64,000 bases of DNA from Hoeflea marina. GTDB lineage: Bacteria; Pseudomonadota; Alphaproteobacteria; Rhizobiales; Rhizobiaceae. Under the pieces are notes generated by a model. The model did no database searches, was not told where the DNA came from, and saw only the letters and a list, made by a program, of their open reading frames with translations. The stretch spans positions 910,237-974,236 of the forward strand of contig NZ_QGTR01000002.1 of NCBI RefSeq assembly GCF_003182275.1, read 5' to 3'. Positions 10,004 through 18,618 of this stretch are shown one piece after another. The translations under genes and the position numbers were made by a program. Each line of letters opens with the position of its first letter. Position 1 is the first letter of the stretch.

Positions 10004-10198
10004 TTACAGGGCGCGGGGCGAGACAGCGAACTTGTTGCCTTCGGTCTCGGTGCCGATTGCGGCGGTCGCGGTGTAGTCGACCATCGACTGGCCGGCAACG
10101 GCGGACGGAGCGTCCTGCACGTCGAGCGCGCTGGAAGCGGCAAAGGCGGAGGTGGAGGCGGCGAGGGTGAGGCCGAGGGCGAAAATGATCTTGGTCAT
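10004..10198 (-). CDS. Small secreted protein, unknown function
   Basis: A 64-residue product with a clear Sec signal peptide (MTKIIFALGLTLAASTSAFA, cleavage after AFA) and a mature part of only about 44 residues containing SMVDYTATAAIGTETEGNKF. It has no cysteine and no known motif. The ATG is preceded by AAGGA at good spacing and a strong terminator follows the stop, so it is a real single-gene transcript despite its size. Periplasmic or secreted location is inferred. Confidence 0.72.
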   Translation of the reverse strand: MTKIIFALGLTLAASTSAFAASSALDVQDAPSAVAGQSMVDYTATAAIGTETEGNKFAVSPRAL

Positions 10199-10844
10199 GG
10201 TGTTGGTCCTTTGGTTGAGGTGAATTCGATGACTTCGTCTGTTCTGGGAGAACCGGGGATGCCGGTTCGTGGCGGTTACAGAGGGGAAGACGGACGCGGC
10301 GGGATTTCAGTTTCAGCTTTTTCGGTCACACTAAATTGATGCGAATGTGTGCAGTGAATTCAAATGGTTGCGTTGGAATATGGTTTTCGTTCGACTCCCC
10401 GCCGGGCGAACGCGGCAGATCGACCGCGATCGCGCCCGGCTCGGACGCCGACCGGCCGGGGCAAGGAACAGCCCAAGAGCCGATGGGCGACCGCGGGCTC
10501 CGCAAAGCCGTAAGCGGCGATGGTCGGTACCGGCCATCCTGTTGCGGCAGACAGTGGGATGCGCCGCCGGTGCGGGCGGGCGGAAATGGCCGGGGGGCGA
10601 GACCGCCCTCCCGGAGGCCGCCGCGCCAGTCAATATGGCGGAGATGAAGAGGCGCTGAGAGCGCCCAGCCCGGCGTGTCGATCCAGCGGCACGAATGCCG
10701 CGCTATCCTGCCATCCCGTGACCGAACGAGCAGCTCTTGCGCTTTCAGCAAGCCCCTTTGCCGCAGCGGAGACTTGCGACCCGCAACGCGGAAGCCGGAC
10801 TTGCCCGGATGAGCGGGCCGCAAGCGCGCCTGATCGGGAAGGGA
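10199..10844. other. 646-bp intergenic stretch, no gene supported
   Basis: Several short frames are open on both strands between 10326 and 10844. They overlap one another, are rich in Arg, Pro and Ser, and have neither ribosome sites nor recognisable motifs, as expected of non-coding GC-rich DNA. The 10310-10390 part is AT-richer. It may be decayed sequence, but I recognise no parent gene. Confidence 0.5.
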
Positions 10845-11489
10845 TCAGCCCTTGGCGAAATGCACAGCCCGAGACTGTTGTGGCGGAGCAGCGGGCGCGG
10901 CGGACGCGACATGGACGCCAGCCGTGGGGTGGAGCGATTTGTTCGCGGCATGTGTCACCTGCCAGTGCGCATTCGATCCGGCCACTTCCAGCACGTAGAC
11001 GGCCTCCTTGCCGTTCCTCACCCGCCGTACCAGCCCCGCCATCGCCATGATCCCGAGCACCCGCGACAGGTTGGCGTCCGCCAGACCCAGTTCACGGGCG
11101 ATCATGGACCGGGGAGCGGAATTGTCGTTGCGGGCGAGCAGCGCCAGAATGGCCCGGACATGCTTGCGTTGCAGGATCTCGTCCTGCGGATGCAGCTTGG
11201 CATGGCGGGCCGATGCCGCCAGCAGTTCCGCCAGCACCAAGACCTTGTCGGCCACCGAGGGCTGCATCTGCTCGCGCAGCAGCGCTTCGGTCTGAGCCAG
11301 GGCCGAGTGCCATTCGCCAAGCTCGCTGCCGAAATCGCGGCCGATCAGCTTCTTCCACACCAGGTCGCGCAACGCTGCATAGACATGGGCCGCGCCGGCG
11401 GACGTCAGCGCGTTGCGGACAAGCATCAGGGCGGCGGCAGGGGTGAGATCGCCATCGGCGATCTTGCGGACTTCGGACAGGGCGGACAT
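10845..11489 (-). CDS. Winged-helix (MarR-like) DNA-binding regulator
   Basis: A 214-residue protein. The N-terminal half is helical. About residues 110-170 form a winged helix: HVRAILALLARNDNSAPRS, MIARELGLADANLSRVLGIM as the recognition helix, and GLVRRVRNGKEAVYVLEVAG as the wing. The C-terminal 40 residues are low-complexity and Ala/Pro-rich. It probably represses or activates nearby genes; the target and ligand are unknown. The ATG at 11489 has GAGG at 7-nt spacing and is preferred to an ATG six codons upstream. The region upstream (11520-11560) is strikingly AT-rich and probably contains the promoter. Confidence 0.75.
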   Translation of the reverse strand: MSALSEVRKIADGDLTPAAALMLVRNALTSAGAAHVYAALRDLVWKKLIGRDFGSELGEWHSALAQTEALLREQMQPSVADKVLVLAELLAASARHAKLHPQDEILQRKHVRAILALLARNDNSAPRSMIARELGLADANLSRVLGIMAMAGLVRRVRNGKEAVYVLEVAGSNAHWQVTHAANKSLHPTAGVHVASAAPAAPPQQSRAVHFAKG

Positions 11490-11689
11490 CGCATGACCTC
11501 GGTTCAATGCCCGGCATGAGGGCGAATCTTCATTTCATTACATTTTATAATGGCGAGTGTAAACAGAAAGTCAATGTGCGGGCGGCAACGAGATAGCCGA
11601 AACCGACCAATTTTGCTTGGTCTTTAGGCCATCCACGGTCTGTTTGTGCGGTTCGCCGTCCGGACCGCGAGCTGTCGGTCTTCGTTGCT

Positions 11690-12238
11690 TCACCCGATAT
11701 CGAAAGCCGTGCAGCGGGCTTCGCCGAGATAGTCGCGGACCTGACGTTCGCTGGAGGGGCCGGGGACGATGGCGCGGAGCACCACGTAGCCCTGCGGTTC
11801 GGCGAGCTCGACGAGCACGGAACGGGCGAGCGCAGGCGGCATGACCTTGCGCAGCTGCAGCATCTGCGCGGGAGTGACGAAGGTGATGTCGACCTCCTCG
11901 CCGATGGCGGAGCGGTCGTTGATCGAGAAGGTCTCGTTGGCGAGCGTGTCGAAGGCCGAGGCCGACCAGATCGGCACGTCGCCGGCACTCGTCACCCGCA
12001 GCGGCCGCTCGGTGATGTCGAAGCGGCACACCGCCGAACGGATATGCGGATCGTCATTGGCAAGGCCGGTCGGGTTGGGCTCGTTGGCAAGGGTGAAGAA
12101 GCGGCCCGGCGCCCCGAGATTGACCACCCGGGTCCAGGCGTCGCGGCCCGTCCAGGCAGGCAGCGACAGGATAATGACGACATGCAGCAGCGCCGCGCCG
12201 ACGATGCCGATGGCGACGGCATGAATCAGGCTACGCAT
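11690..12238 (-). CDS. DUF1254 family membrane-anchored protein
   Basis: A 182-residue protein with an N-terminal membrane anchor (MRSLIHAVAIGIVGAALLHV) and an exported domain containing VNLGAPGRFFTLANEPNPT, NETFSINDRSAIGEEVDITF and LAEPQGYVVLRAIVPG. It matches the short rhizobial proteins annotated DUF1254, which are paired with a DUF1214 protein, as here. Function is unknown. Its start overlaps the end of the upstream DUF1214 gene by 8 nt, so the two are translated as a unit and probably act together at the inner membrane or in the periplasm. Confidence 0.78.
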   Translation of the reverse strand: MRSLIHAVAIGIVGAALLHVVIILSLPAWTGRDAWTRVVNLGAPGRFFTLANEPNPTGLANDDPHIRSAVCRFDITERPLRVTSAGDVPIWSASAFDTLANETFSINDRSAIGEEVDITFVTPAQMLQLRKVMPPALARSVLVELAEPQGYVVLRAIVPGPSSERQVRDYLGEARCTAFDIG

Positions 12239-12833
12239 CGGCGCATCCTTCGAGCGTGATGGCCGGCATGTCGGTGAGGCTCAGCCCCGTTGCGCCGGCC
12301 GTCGGCGTGTCGATCAACGTGAGCACGAACCGCACCGGACCGGGCTCATGCATGGCCAGCCAGTTCCCCGCTTTCGCCCTGGCGCCGACCTGAACCGCAA
12401 AGCTGCCGTCGTCGCGGCGAACCGCCTGCCAGGCGTCGAGGCTCGAGGGCAGGCCGGCGCGCGCCAGCAGCGGCCGGTCATCGGCATCGGTGATGCGCAA
12501 CGTCCAGAACCGCGCCGCCGGCGTGGTGCCGGAAATCTCGTAGCGACAGTCACCGCGCAGCTCCCGGCCATCGGAATCGGTGGCGGCGGTGAAAACCAGA
12601 CCCTCGGCACGCCCGAGCAGCAGCCGGCCGTCATTGGCCCGGTGGGCCTTGGCATAGGGATCGGCGGCGGCCGATTGCAGGTCGGGGAATGCCTGCCAGG
12701 GGCCGAGCCGCAGGGCGCCGAACCCGGACGTCGCCCGAAGCGCCACCCGGGTTGACCAGGTGCCGGCGCCGAAGGCGATCGCAAGCGAGACGAGAACCAG
12801 GAGAGGCAGGCGAAACACGTTTTTCCGCTTCAT
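12231..12833 (-). CDS. DUF1214 domain-containing exported protein
   Basis: A 200-residue protein. An N-terminal hydrophobic segment (about 8-28) acts as signal or anchor. The rest carries the DUF1214 pattern: RFWTLRITDADDRPLLARAG, SFAVQVGARAKAGNWLAMHE, PVRFVLTLIDTP and, near the end, MPAITLEGC. DUF1214 folds are beta-rich and of unknown function. The stop overlaps the start of the DUF1254 gene downstream, giving a two-gene operon on the minus strand. Confidence 0.8.
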   Translation of the reverse strand: MKRKNVFRLPLLVLVSLAIAFGAGTWSTRVALRATSGFGALRLGPWQAFPDLQSAAADPYAKAHRANDGRLLLGRAEGLVFTAATDSDGRELRGDCRYEISGTTPAARFWTLRITDADDRPLLARAGLPSSLDAWQAVRRDDGSFAVQVGARAKAGNWLAMHEPGPVRFVLTLIDTPTAGATGLSLTDMPAITLEGCADA

Positions 12834-12962
12834 TTACCGGGGGCGTGGAGCCTTTCGCCTCTTCGCGGAGCAGCTCAGGCGCCCAAATTGGGGTGGTGTC
12901 GCTTTGTCGCGCGAAAAGCCGTCCGGCCTGGCTCGTGACATTGCTCCGGGAGGATTTCCGTA

Positions 12963-15155
12963 TCACTGATCCATGATGTTGGGAACCGCAACTGTGGCCG
13001 CGGCGATCCTTTCGGGAGCCGCCAGCGGCGCCGCGTTGCGCAGCTTCTCCGCCAGATCGCGCAGGGTCTGGGTCGTCCGCTGGGTGAGCGTGCGCGGTCG
13101 CACCGCCGACGCGCTGCCGTTGGCGCTGTTCTCCTTGGCCTTGGCCGCCAGCAACGCCGCGGCGTTGGGATCGGGCAGCGGATTCTCGACCCCCGGGATC
13201 GGCTTGAGCTCGACGCCCTGGTGGGCGTAATCCATCAGCTTCTTGAAGGTCATGGCGGGCAGAGAGCCGCCGGTCATCCGGTTCGAGGAGGTGTAGTCGT
13301 CATTGCCGAACCAGACGGCGGCGGTGAAATTGCCGGTGAAGCCGCAGAACCAGGCGTCGCGATAGGCCTGGGTGGTGCCGGTCTTGCCGCCGGTGAGCAC
13401 GCCTTCGACGGCGGCGCGGCGCGCGGTGCCGACATAGGGAACGCGGGTGAGCATCTGCGTCATCGAGGCTTCCGCCTGCTCCGAGAGAACCCGCTTGGCC
13501 GGCGGCGCGTCCCGATTGAAGTCGTAGAGCACGTCGCCGTTGTAGTTCATGATCTGCGCGATCCCGTGCCGGCGCGATTCCATGCCGCCGGCGGGGAAGA
13601 CGGCGAACGCCGTCGCCTGGTCGAGCACCGTGACCTCGGACGTGCCGATGGGGATGGTGACATCGTTGCGGATCGGGGTCTCGACGCCGAATTTCTTCGC
13701 CTGGGCGATGATCTTGGGAATGGCGGCCCTGCCGCCCAGAACGTCCTTGGCGAGCCTGACCGGAATCGTGTTGATCGAGCGCGCCAGAGCCGTCTTAATG
13801 TCGATGCGTCCGGCATAGGAATTGCCGTAATTGTGCGGGCTCCAGTTGCCCCAGGAGATCGGCGCGTCGGTGATCGGCGTGTCGGGCGTCATCCCCGCTT
13901 CCATGGCCAGAGAATAGGTGTAGATCTTGAACGACGAGCCCGGCTGGCGGAGAGCCCGGGCGGCGCGGTTGAACTGGCTCTCGCCGTAGTCGCGGCCGCC
14001 GACCATGGCGCGCACGGCGCCGCCGTTCTCGATCAGCACCAGCGCGCCCTGCTTGACATTGTAGCCCTCGCCGAGCTCGCGCAACGTCGATTCCACCGCC
14101 GCATCGGCGGCTTCCTGCATGCCGACATCGATGGTGGTGCGCACGATCAGCGAGTGCGTCGGCAGCGGCCCGGCGATGCGCCTGACCTCGTCGAAGGCCC
14201 AGTCAAGGAAATAGTCGGGCGCCTCGTGGTTGCCCCGGTCAATGACGCTGGCCGGGTTGCGGCGCGCGCCGATGACCTGGCCCTCGGTCATGAAATTGGA
14301 CTGGACCAGATTGGACAGCACCTCGTTGGCGCGCGCGCGCGCCGCCGGCAGGTTGATGTGCGGCGCGTAGCGGGCAGGGGCCTTGAACAGGCCGGCGAGC
14401 ATCGCAGCCTCGGCAAGGCTGACCTCGGTGACGTCCTTGCCGAAATAGAATTGCGCCGCCGCCGCCGCGCCGAACGTGCCGCCGCCCATATAGGCGCGGT
14501 CGAGATAGAGCCGGAGGATCTCCTTCTTGGAGACATTGGCCTCGAGCCACAGGGCGAGAAAGGCTTCCTTGACCTTGCGCTCGATGGTGCGCTCGTTGGA
14601 GAGAAAGAGGTTCTTGGCCAGCTGCTGGGTGATGGTGGAGCCGCCCTGGACGACCGAGTTGGCGCGCACATTCTCGGTCATGGCGCGGGCGAGGCCCAGC
14701 AGGTCGATGCCGAAGTGCTCGAAGAAGCGCCGGTCCTCGGTGGCCAGCACTGCCTTGACCAGATGGTCGGGCAACTGGTCGATGGGGGCGGAGTCCTCGT
14801 GGATGATGCCGCGATGGCCGATCTCGTTGCCGTAGCGGTCGAGAAAGGTGACGGCGAAATCGTCCTGCGCCCGCCAGTTGCCGGCGGTCTCCTCGAAGGC
14901 GGGCAACGCCAGCGCCAGCATCAGCACGAAACCGGCGGTGCCGACATTCATGGCTTCGCCGGCGACCTCGAAGACTGCCTTCCAGACGCCGCGGGTGCGG
15001 AACCGGCGGAAGAAGATGGTGATCTCCTCCCAGGTCTCGCCGACGGAGAAGCCGGCGTTCCAGATCGTCGAATCGATCCAGGAATCGATCCGGAGCAGAA
15101 TGTTGGACCGCTTGCGCGGCCGGTTTTCCTGGTTGAACGGGTCTTGCACGGACAC
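12963..15155 (-). CDS. Class A penicillin-binding protein (PBP1A family)
   Basis: A 730-residue bifunctional peptidoglycan synthase. It has a basic cytoplasmic N-terminus, one membrane segment (about 72-90), a glycosyltransferase domain (about 110-300) with catalytic EDRRFFEHFGID and GGSTITQQLAKN, and a transpeptidase domain (about 360-640) with the nucleophile motif SSFK in RQPGSSFKIYTY, the SxN motif ARSINT and TGGKTGTTQ. The C-terminal tail is Ala-rich and probably disordered. It acts in the periplasm in lateral or polar wall growth. The predicted ATG lies 156 bp from the divergent YcgN-like gene. All catalytic motifs are intact. Confidence 0.95.
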   Translation of the reverse strand: MSVQDPFNQENRPRKRSNILLRIDSWIDSTIWNAGFSVGETWEEITIFFRRFRTRGVWKAVFEVAGEAMNVGTAGFVLMLALALPAFEETAGNWRAQDDFAVTFLDRYGNEIGHRGIIHEDSAPIDQLPDHLVKAVLATEDRRFFEHFGIDLLGLARAMTENVRANSVVQGGSTITQQLAKNLFLSNERTIERKVKEAFLALWLEANVSKKEILRLYLDRAYMGGGTFGAAAAAQFYFGKDVTEVSLAEAAMLAGLFKAPARYAPHINLPAARARANEVLSNLVQSNFMTEGQVIGARRNPASVIDRGNHEAPDYFLDWAFDEVRRIAGPLPTHSLIVRTTIDVGMQEAADAAVESTLRELGEGYNVKQGALVLIENGGAVRAMVGGRDYGESQFNRAARALRQPGSSFKIYTYSLAMEAGMTPDTPITDAPISWGNWSPHNYGNSYAGRIDIKTALARSINTIPVRLAKDVLGGRAAIPKIIAQAKKFGVETPIRNDVTIPIGTSEVTVLDQATAFAVFPAGGMESRRHGIAQIMNYNGDVLYDFNRDAPPAKRVLSEQAEASMTQMLTRVPYVGTARRAAVEGVLTGGKTGTTQAYRDAWFCGFTGNFTAAVWFGNDDYTSSNRMTGGSLPAMTFKKLMDYAHQGVELKPIPGVENPLPDPNAAALLAAKAKENSANGSASAVRPRTLTQRTTQTLRDLAEKLRNAAPLAAPERIAAATVAVPNIMDQ

Positions 15156-15310
15156 ACTTTTCCTGCGGGCGGCGCTGGTTCAGGCCGCATTGCTGCTGCG
15201 GCACGGCTGCCCGCGCCCGATTTGCCCCTTGAGACTATGCTTTTGACTTATTTTCAGTCAAAGGACAAGGGATTCGAGCGGGCGCGCCGTCGCCCGGCCA
15301 GGAGAATTCG

Positions 15311-15763
15311 ATGATCGAGACGCCGTTCTGGAAGACCAAGTCGCTGGCTCAGATGAGCGGTGACGAATGGGAGAGCCTGTGCGACGGCTGCGGCCGCTGC
15401 TGCCTCAACAAGCTCGAGGATTGGGACACCGGCGAGATCGCCTGGACCAACATCGCCTGCACGCTGCTCGACGGCCATTCCTGCCGCTGCAAGGACTACG
15501 GCAACCGCCAGGCCACGGTGCCCGACTGCATCAGCCTGACGGTCAAGGCGGTGGGCGAGATCTCCTGGCTGCCGCCCACCTGCGCCTACCGGCTGGTGGC
15601 CGAGGGCGCCGATCTCTACTGGTGGCATCCGCTGGTGTCCGGCGATCCGGAAACGGTGCACCAGGCCGGCGTCTCGGTGCGCGGCCGCAGCGTTCCCGAG
15701 GACGGGCTCGACGTCGACGACTACGAGGATTTTCTGGTGGACTGGCCGGCCGAGGGGGTGTGA
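15311..15763 (+). CDS. YcgN/UPF0260 family cysteine-cluster protein
   Basis: A 150-residue protein with cysteines in [29 protein letters not shown] and PPTCAYR, the full set characteristic of the YcgN (UPF0260) family, thought to bind a metal or iron-sulfur centre. The N-terminal [20 protein letters not shown] is also typical. Length is normal for the family. An AGGAG lies just upstream of the ATG. The cellular function is not established. It is the last ordinary gene before the GTA region. Confidence 0.88.
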   Translation: MIETPFWKTKSLAQMSGDEWESLCDGCGRCCLNKLEDWDTGEIAWTNIACTLLDGHSCRCKDYGNRQATVPDCISLTVKAVGEISWLPPTCAYRLVAEGADLYWWHPLVSGDPETVHQAGVSVRGRSVPEDGLDVDDYEDFLVDWPAEGV

Positions 15764-15819
15764 AGGGGGCTCCGGTAGGTCAGGTGCTTGCCACGGCAGT
15801 ACTTCGATTGTTGCGAAGG

Positions 15820-15945
15820 CCCCCTCTGTCGGCTGCGTGTCCGGGCACCCCCTCTGTCGGCTGCGCCGACACCTCCCGTCGTTGGGTGGAGGAAAGGCAT
15901 TGTGCCCGGCGGCGCTCCCCCGGTAGGTGGAGGAAGGCATTGTGG
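15820..15945. repeat. Clustered palindromic intergenic repeats
   Basis: Partial copies of the rhizobial repeat with core CCCCCTCTGTCGG...CCGACA lie at about 15820 and 15846. Two copies of a GGTGGAGGAAGGCATTGTG-like string lie at about 15885 and 15926. The pieces are degenerate and together fill the space behind the YcgN-like gene. Confidence 0.7.
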
Positions 15946-15983
15946 CGTGCCGCAGAAATCTTCGTCAAATAGGAAAATAATCC

Positions 15984-16012
15984 TTGACGGCGTGACGGTG
16001 GTTTGGTAGGGT
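15984..16012 (+). promoter_or_regulatory. Candidate sigma-70 type promoter ahead of the GTA cluster
   Basis: TTGACG (15984-15989) and TAGGGT (16007-16012) are separated by 17 bp. The -35 hexamer is one base off consensus and the -10 is weaker. It points toward the GTA genes, but the terminator-like hairpin at about 16073-16098 comes first, so its direct product may be a short RNA. Confidence 0.4.
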
Positions 16013-16017
16013 TTGGT

Positions 16018-16098
16018 CATCGTCAAAGATTTGCGCCCGCACGGGCCGCGGATCGGGACACTGGAGACCTGAAGCGGCGCCTGTGTGGCGTCTTTTTT
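16018..16098 (+). ncRNA. Possible ~80-nt small RNA or attenuated leader
   Basis: A promoter-like site ends 6 bp upstream. A GC stem (GGCGCC pairing with GGCGTC, one G-U pair) followed by TTTTTT closes the stretch near 16098. Between them is a small GCCC-GCAC-GGGC hairpin and no open frame. This could be an independent sRNA or an attenuator controlling the GTA operon. I could not assign it to a known family. Confidence 0.33.
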
Positions 16099-16133
16099 GT
16101 GCCCGGGTTTTGGGGGCGCGAAATTGCGTGGTT

Positions 16134-16180
16134 TACCCCCTCTGTCGGCTTCGCCGACATATCCCCCACAAGGGGGGTGA
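16134..16180. repeat. Palindromic intergenic repeat (CTCTGTCGG family)
   Basis: A near-complete copy: a CCCCCTCTGTCGG arm, a small TCGGCTTCGCCGA hairpin, then a CCCCCACAAGGGGGG hairpin. The same element recurs at 16899, 21058, 23976 and 24065. Confidence 0.75.
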
Positions 16181-16291
16181 GTGGGGATCGCGCCTGGTCC
16201 GTTGGTTCGAGGCACGGGACTCGCCCTTCGGCCTCGTTGCCGGGCAGGGCGGTCAGAGCGCCGTTTGCGGCGTGTTTCACTGGAGGCAATC

Positions 16292-16948
16292 ATGCATTCG
16301 GGGATGGGTCCTGACCGGCGCTCGCCGGATTTTCGGGTGCGGATGGCGGCGATGCGTGGTCTGAAGCGGGCGCTGGACCGGCTTGAGGGGTGCGGCATCG
16401 AGAGGAAATCGGCGCCGGGCAAGGTTTCGGCGTCTGCGCGCGCCGCGAGCCGGACCGCGCCATCCGGCGCTCCGGCCGATCTGCCGGGGGCGACCGACAC
16501 GCCCGAAATGTCCGAATCGCGCGGGACGCCCGACATGTCCTGGACGTCGCCGACATCGGACACGCCCGAAATGTCGGGGACGAGTGCGATGCTCAGGCGC
16601 ATGCGCGCCGTTCTGGCGCGCGAGCTCGACCGCTTCTGCGGCGCCGATGCCGGGCCGGGTGAGGCGGCGGCTGGCGAGGCGGGAGGCAAGGCTGCCGTCG
16701 ACCTGATGTCGCTGATCGTGCGCACGCTGGAAAAGATCGACCTCCTGGAGCGGACGCTGGCCGCGGGCGAGAGCGATGCCGCTCCGCGGGAGATGGGCCC
16801 GGACGAGCGCGAGGCGCTCAGGGGGCGGGTGCGCGGCATCGTCGAGCGGCTGGCACGCGAGCGGCTGGCGGAGCTGGTCGCGGCGGGCGCGGCACCCGTT
16901 CTCCCCCCTTGCGGGGGAGATGTCACCGAAGGTGACAGAGGGGGGTAG
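16292..16948 (+). CDS. GTA gp1-like protein, probable small terminase subunit
   Basis: A 218-residue protein at the position of RcGTA gene 1, directly ahead of TerL. In Rhodobacter gp1 is the small terminase (TerS), which binds DNA and feeds it to TerL. The recognisable part is about residues 100-200: AVDLMSLIVRTLEKIDLLER followed by a helix ending RLARERLAELVAAG. The N-terminal 90 residues are Pro/Ser/Thr-rich with DTPEMS-type repeats and look disordered. The ATG at 16292 has GGAGG at 5-nt spacing. The last 17 residues (VLPPCGGDVTEGDRGG and neighbours) are encoded by a palindromic intergenic repeat that also supplies the stop codon, so the native C-terminus has been replaced. The assignment rests on position and helix pattern. 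Confidence 0.65.
   Translation: MHSGMGPDRRSPDFRVRMAAMRGLKRALDRLEGCGIERKSAPGKVSASARAASRTAPSGAPADLPGATDTPEMSESRGTPDMSWTSPTSDTPEMSGTSAMLRRMRAVLARELDRFCGADAGPGEAAAGEAGGKAAVDLMSLIVRTLEKIDLLERTLAAGESDAAPREMGPDEREALRGRVRGIVERLARERLAELVAAGAAPVLPPCGGDVTEGDRGG
16899..16948. repeat. Palindromic repeat forming the 3' end of the gp1 gene
   Basis: A full copy of the family: a CTCCCCCCTTGCGGGGGAG hairpin, ATGTC, a CACCGAAGGTG hairpin, then ACAGAGGGGGG. It lies inside the gp1 reading frame, and the TAG stop is at its outer edge. Confidence 0.8.
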
Positions 16949-17133
16949 GTTTCGACCATGCTCTTGCACCGGGGATGGCTAGGCGTCACCCCCTCTGTCG
17001 GCGTTGCCTTTGGGCGAGCCACGTGTCTCGCCTGTCCTGCGGACCCCGCCGCAAGGGTGAGAGTGGGCTCAGCGCAAGCGGCGATCTCTGCGGTGCGCCG
17101 CTCGACCCTCCCGATCTCCCTGGAGCCGCCTGG

Positions 17134-18618
17134 ATGACCCATTTCAAGCATGGCCATCAGGCGGACTGGTCGAAGCGGCGCGAAGCCGAGCGGGAGGGTG
17201 TGCTGAGGGCGAAGGCGGCGCCGGAGAGCGAGGCCCAAGGCAAGGTTGAAAGCGAAGCCCAAGACAGGGTTGAAAGCAATGCCGCAGACAAGGTTGCGTG
17301 CAAGGCCAGTAAGACGGTCGCGTGCAAGCCCGGCAGCACCGTTCCGGCGCTTGAGACGGAGCTGGATGCGTTCGGTGACGCGGCGTGGCGGGAGGTGGAC
17401 ACCGACTGGCACTTCAACGGCCGGCCGCAGCAGAAGCCGCCGCCGGGGGATTGGCGAACCTGGCTGCTGATGGGCGGCCGCGGCTCGGGCAAGACCCGGG
17501 CAGGCGCGGAATGGATCCAGGGTCTTGCGAGCGGTGAGATCCCCGGGCTCGCTCACGACGGCCGCATCGCGCTGGTGGCCGAGACGCTGGGCGATGCGCG
17601 CGAGGTGATGGTCGACGGCGTCTCGGGTATACTGGCGGTGGCCAGGAGCCAGCGGCCGGCCTTCGAGGTGACGCGGCGGCGGCTGGTCTGGTCGTCGGGC
17701 GCGGTGGCGCAGCTGTATTCCTCGGAGGATCCCGAGAGCCTGCGCGGACCGCAATTCCACTGCGCCTGGTGCGACGAGCTCGGCAAGTGGCGCCACCAGC
17801 GTGAAAGCTGGGACATGCTGCAGTTCGCGCTCAGGCTTGGGCGGCAGCCGCGGCAACTGGTGACGACGACTCCGAGGGCGACGCCGCTGTTGCTGGCGCT
17901 GGTGAAAGACGAGGCAACGGTTCTGCGCCGCATCCGCTCGGCGGACAACGCGGCCAATCTGGCGCCGGGGTTTCTTGCGGGGCTCGGCGAGCGCTATGGC
18001 GGCACGCGGCTTGGGCGGCAGGAACTCGACGGCGAACTGATCGCCGACCGGGAGGACGGACTGTGGCGGCGCGAGCAGCTGGAAGCACTGGTGGTGCGCC
18101 AGCCGGGACCGATGCGGCGCATCGTGGTGGCGGTGGACCCGCCGGTGGCGGGCGAGGCGAGAGGCTCCTGCTGCGGCATCATTGCCGCCGGCCTGGACGA
18201 GACGGGCCGCGCCGTGGTGCTGGCCGACGCCTCGGTCGAGGGCGCGAGCCCCGCGGGCTGGGCCGGGGCGGTGGTGCGGCTCTACCGGCGTTTCGACGCC
18301 GACTGCGTGGTGGCCGAGATCAACCAGGGCGGCGACATGGTGGCAAGCGTGCTGCGCACGGTGGAGCCGGCACTGCCGGTCAGGCAGGTGCGGGCGACGC
18401 GCGGCAAGTGGCTGCGCGCCGAGCCGGTGGCGGCGCTGTATGAGCAGGGCCGGGTGCTGCACGCCGGGCATTTCGGCGCGCTCGAAGACCAGATGTGCGA
18501 CTTTGGCCCTGACGGCTTGAGTTCCGGCCGCTCCCCGGACCGGCTCGACGCGCTGGTCTGGGCGCTGACCGACCTGGTGCTGGTCCGCAGGAGCGAGCCG
18601 GCGATAAGGCATCTGTGA
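17134..18618 (+). CDS. GTA terminase large subunit (TerL)
   Basis: A 494-residue DNA-packaging motor corresponding to RcGTA gp2. The ATPase domain has Walker A LLMGGRGSGKTRAGAEWI (about residue 112) and a Walker B/coupling segment FHCAWCDELGKW. The C-terminal nuclease domain has acidic residues in VVAVDPPV, CVVAEINQGGD and DRLDALVWALTDL. All look intact. The ATG at 17134 is the start of the conserved MTHFKHGHQADWSKR segment; the 53 codons open upstream are not gene-like. Unusually, residues 32-71 are five copies of an 8-residue unit encoded by 24-bp tandem repeats. About 290 bp of repeats separate it from the next gene, unlike the tight spacing normal in GTA operons. Confidence 0.92.
   Translation: MTHFKHGHQADWSKRREAEREGVLRAKAAPESEAQGKVESEAQDRVESNAADKVACKASKTVACKPGSTVPALETELDAFGDAAWREVDTDWHFNGRPQQKPPPGDWRTWLLMGGRGSGKTRAGAEWIQGLASGEIPGLAHDGRIALVAETLGDAREVMVDGVSGILAVARSQRPAFEVTRRRLVWSSGAVAQLYSSEDPESLRGPQFHCAWCDELGKWRHQRESWDMLQFALRLGRQPRQLVTTTPRATPLLLALVKDEATVLRRIRSADNAANLAPGFLAGLGERYGGTRLGRQELDGELIADREDGLWRREQLEALVVRQPGPMRRIVVAVDPPVAGEARGSCCGIIAAGLDETGRAVVLADASVEGASPAGWAGAVVRLYRRFDADCVVAEINQGGDMVASVLRTVEPALPVRQVRATRGKWLRAEPVAALYEQGRVLHAGHFGALEDQMCDFGPDGLSSGRSPDRLDALVWALTDLVLVRRSEPAIRHL
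17227..17346 (+). repeat. Five 24-bp tandem repeats inside TerL
   Basis: Units at 17227, 17251, 17275, 17299 and 17323, each 24 bp, encode SEAQGKVE, SEAQDRVE, SNAADKVA, CKASKTVA and CKPGSTVP. Units 1-2 are most alike and similarity fades toward the 3' end. They are in frame and add about 40 residues before the ATPase domain. Confidence 0.8.

Noticed and set aside
10326-10844. Several overlapping frames of about 100-170 residues in the 10.3-10.8 kb gap
   Set aside because: No ribosome sites, no motifs, mutually overlapping, Arg/Pro/Ser-rich composition.
13221-15314. 697-residue plus-strand open frame
   Set aside because: Antisense of the class A penicillin-binding protein, whose catalytic motifs are all on the minus strand.
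17227-17346. 24-bp tandem repeats as a separate regulatory element
   Set aside because: They are in frame inside the TerL coding sequence and encode a regular 8-residue unit.
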